Source: Bacillota bacterium
Lineage (GTDB): Bacteria; Bacillota; Dethiobacteria; SKNC01
Length of the DNA stretch: 8,113 nt
Direction: 5' to 3'
NCBI GenBank assembly: GCA_007121375.1
Contig: SKLX01000173.1
Coordinates: 1-8,113 of the forward strand
The notes beneath the pieces are model-generated. The model made no database searches, had not been told where the DNA came from, and saw only the letters and a list, made by a program, of their open reading frames with translations. Position 1 is the first letter of the stretch. Each line of letters opens with the position of its first letter. The translations under genes were made by a program, and so were the position numbers. This document shows, in pieces, positions 6,417-8,113 of the stretch.

Positions 6417-6445
6417 ATTATATCAAAAAAAGGGCCGGTTGAGAA
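6417..6445 (-). promoter_or_regulatory. Putative sigma-A promoter for the decarboxylase-tmk-holB-ricT unit
   Basis: On the minus strand a perfect -10 hexamer TATAAT (6422 to 6417) is preceded at exactly 17 bases by TTCTCA (6445 to 6440), which matches TTGACA at four of six positions. Transcription would start near 6410, giving a leader of roughly 35 bases before the decarboxylase ATG. The -35 lies in the loop of the gin terminator. This is a sequence match only. Confidence 0.6.
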
Positions 6446-6461
6446 ACACCGGCCCTTTTTT
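6425..6461 (-). terminator. Intrinsic terminator after gin
   Basis: Seen from the minus strand, ACCGGCCC (complement at 6432-6439) pairs with GGGCCGGT (complement at 6448-6455) around an 8-base loop. A-T pairs extend the stem on both sides, and a run of seven T follows on the minus strand (6431 to 6425). It is GC-rich with a good U tract and overlaps the gin stop codon (6460-6462). It should insulate the decarboxylase unit from gin and guaB transcription. On the plus strand it also has a T run, but no gene points into it. Confidence 0.92.
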
Positions 6462-6657
6462 AAAATTCTAAAGGAGCTTCCCATATTCTCTTTATTCTCT
6501 CCAGGTAAAAAGGATAACTGTCCTCTTCAACTCCAGTTATTGCCACCTTCTTTTCGCAGCTGTAACAGATGGCTTCACCCAAAATTACCAGCCCTGGAAA
6601 GGTATTCTCGCCACAAATAATGCATTCTAGCTTTTTTACCCCAAGGCAATTATCCAT
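6460..6657 (-). CDS. csfB: Gin (CsfB), anti-sigma factor acting on sigma-G
   Basis: This 65-residue protein matches the sigma factor G inhibitor Gin family. It has a zinc-binding pair CIIC (C12, C15) and CYSC (C31, C34), then a conserved tail VEEDSYPFYLERIKRIW (43-59). In B. subtilis, CsfB is made in the forespore under sigma-F and holds sigma-G inactive until engulfment is complete; it also acts on sigma-E in the mother cell. The gene therefore marks an endospore former. The ATG (6655-6657) has GGTGA upstream. The spacer to guaB (6658-6750) is very AT-rich, and I find no clear sigma-F/G-type promoter or terminator there, so co-transcription with guaB remains possible. The location upstream of yaaO-tmk-holB matches B. 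subtilis, where xpaC and yaaN lie between; those are absent here. Confidence 0.9.
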   Translation of the reverse strand: MDNCLGVKKLECIICGENTFPGLVILGEAICYSCEKKVAITGVEEDSYPFYLERIKRIWEAPLEF

Positions 6658-6750
6658 AAAAATTCACCAACCCAAATTTTTTAATATATTTTTATTCTAT
6701 TAGTTTTATTCCTGATGGTGCCTGTCTTCCCCTAAAGAATTATGAAAGAG

Positions 6751-8113
6751 TTAAATGCTGTAGTTAGGAGCTTCTTTTGTAATCTGCACATCATGGGGAT
6801 GGCTTTCCTTCAATCCTGCCGAAGATATGCGTATGAAATTTGTCTTGGTTTGAAGTTCCTCAATATTTTTAACTCCACAATAACCCATGCCTGATTTAAG
6901 ACCGCCAATCAGTTGATACACTATATCAGCCAGGCTCCCCCGGTAAGGGACCCGCCCTTCAATACCTTCAGGAACAAGCTTGGTATCGCACTCCTGAAAA
7001 TAACGGTCTTTACTTCCTTCCTTCATGGCACTCAGGGAGCCCATACCCCGGTACACTTTATAACTTCTTCCCTGGTAAATCTCAAATTCTCCCGGGCTTT
7101 CCTCCGTCCCCGCCAGGATGCTGCCGATCATAACTACATCAGCCCCGGCGGCCAGGGCTTTGGGAATATCCCCGGAAAACTTGATCCCTCCATCGGCTAT
7201 AAGAGGGATACCTTCTGCTTTAGTTACCTGGGAGGTATCATAAATAGCTGTAATCTGGGGCACCCCGATGCCGGCAATTACCCTGGTGGTGCAAATGGAC
7301 CCGGGACCTATACCTACCTTTATACAGTCTGCCCCGGCATTAATTAACTCCCTGGCTCCCTCTCCTGTTCCTACGTTTCCGGCTACCAGGTCCACCTGGG
7401 GAAAATCCTCTTTAATTGCATTTACCAGGTTCAAAACCCCCCGGGAATGACCGTGGGCCGTATCAATAACAATAACATCCACCCCAGCTTCCACCAGGGA
7501 TTCCACCCGGTTCATGGTCCCCATCTCTACCCCTACCGCTGCCGCAGCCAGGAGCCTTCCTCCTTTGTCTTTGGCAGAAAGAGGATACTGGATTGCCTTT
7601 TCAATATCCTTAATAGTAATAAGGCCCTTTAAGTTAAGACTATCATCCACAATAGGTAGTTTTTCTATCTTATATTTTTGTAGTTTTACCTTGGCCTCTT
7701 CCAAAGTTGTCCCCTCGGGAGCAGTAACCAGGTTATCTTTGGTCATTACCTCCTTGATTTTACGGGAGTAATCTTCTTCAAAGCGCAGGTCCCTGTTGGT
7801 TAGTATCCCCACCAGTTTATCTTCCACCGTAATAGGCACACCGGAAATACGGTAGCGGGCCATAAGGTCTGCCGCATCCTGAACCCTGTGTTCAGGGGAA
7901 AGGTGGAAGGGATTGGTGATAACCCCGTGTTCAGACCTTTTTACCCGGTCCACTTCCAGGGCCTGCCTTTCAATGGACATATTTTTATGAATAACTCCCA
8001 GGCCCCCTTCTCGGGCCATGGCTATAGCCATTCCAGATTCCGTAACTGTATCCATTCCCGCACTCATGAGAGGAACATTTAACCTTATATTTTTGGTCAA
8101 GCTGGTGGACACG
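6751..8113 (-). CDS. guaB: Inosine-5'-monophosphate dehydrogenase, 5' end cut by the window
   Basis: IMPDH oxidises IMP to XMP with NAD+, the committed step towards GMP. The visible 453 residues (counted from the codon at 8110-8112) miss about the first 30-40 of a protein usually near 485. The first visible GTG is internal, matching the family stretch just before LMSAGMDTVTE (15-25). Two CBS domains follow (about 65-112 and 120-175) and can bind adenine or guanine nucleotides allosterically. The catalytic barrel has IDTAHGHS (216-223), AGNVGT (244-249), the active-site loop GIGPGSICTTR (267-277) with catalytic C274, IADGGIKFSGDIPKALAAGAD (305-325), MIGSILAGTEESPGE (328-342), YRGMGSLSAM (354-363) and the flap Arg-Tyr in EGRVPYRG (385-392). 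All catalytic residues are present. The stop is TAA at 6751-6753; no strong terminator follows before gin. Confidence 0.97.
   Translation of the reverse strand, partial: VSTSLTKNIRLNVPLMSAGMDTVTESGMAIAMAREGGLGVIHKNMSIERQALEVDRVKRSEHGVITNPFHLSPEHRVQDAADLMARYRISGVPITVEDKLVGILTNRDLRFEEDYSRKIKEVMTKDNLVTAPEGTTLEEAKVKLQKYKIEKLPIVDDSLNLKGLITIKDIEKAIQYPLSAKDKGGRLLAAAAVGVEMGTMNRVESLVEAGVDVIVIDTAHGHSRGVLNLVNAIKEDFPQVDLVAGNVGTGEGARELINAGADCIKVGIGPGSICTTRVIAGIGVPQITAIYDTSQVTKAEGIPLIADGGIKFSGDIPKALAAGADVVMIGSILAGTEESPGEFEIYQGRSYKVYRGMGSLSAMKEGSKDRYFQECDTKLVPEGIEGRVPYRGSLADIVYQLIGGLKSGMGYCGVKNIEELQTKTNFIRISSAGLKESHPHDVQITKEAPNYSI

Noticed and set aside
6913..7347. Plus-strand open frame of 144 codons opposite guaB
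   Set aside because: It lies antisense within strongly conserved guaB, has no ribosome site I can support, and its product resembles no family.

Overview
The window looks like chromosome of an endospore-forming, low- to mid-GC Firmicute (Clostridia in the broad sense). The evidence is a Gin-type sigma-G inhibitor, an AbrB transition-state regulator, a RicT/YaaT protein, and a gene order that matches the Bacillus subtilis csfB-yaaO-tmk-holB-ricT-rsmI-abrB neighbourhood near the replication origin. I cannot name a genus from the sequence.

Layout from left to right: abrB (+, 28-273) ends in an intrinsic hairpin and converges on rsmI (-, 306-1157). A 90-base divergent spacer separates rsmI from a stand-alone Mur-ligase-like gene (+, 1248-2417). 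That gene meets ricT (-, 2414-3220) tail to tail, with the two stop codons overlapping. Then, all on the minus strand, come ricT, holB (3226-4197), tmk (4208 to about 4870) and an Orn/Lys/Arg decarboxylase of the YaaO family (4951-6375). These four are packed with gaps of 5 to about 80 bases and look like one transcription unit reading decarboxylase-tmk-holB-ricT. A strong terminator and an overlapping promoter-like sequence (6417-6461) separate this unit from gin (6460-6657). The right edge carries guaB (6751 to the window end), cut at its 5' end. No spacer exceeds 100 bases; I see no tRNA, rRNA, CRISPR array, transposon or phage gene.

Functionally this is mostly housekeeping: dTMP phosphorylation (Tmk), clamp loading (HolB), GMP synthesis (GuaB) and 16S rRNA methylation (RsmI). 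Mixed in are three small or medium regulators linked to sporulation and the transition state (AbrB, RicT, Gin), each with a cysteine cluster that probably binds a metal or Fe-S centre.

Two points deserve most attention. First, tmk has no ATG, GTG or TTG in frame before its P-loop; a perfect Shine-Dalgarno lies far upstream, and an 11-bp hairpin could fold away the gap and place it 8 bases from an AUC codon. A one-base deletion is the main alternative. Second, the Mur-ligase-like protein lacks the UDP-sugar domain and several catalytic or substrate motifs, and sits where B. subtilis has yabA-yabB-yazA, on the opposite strand.
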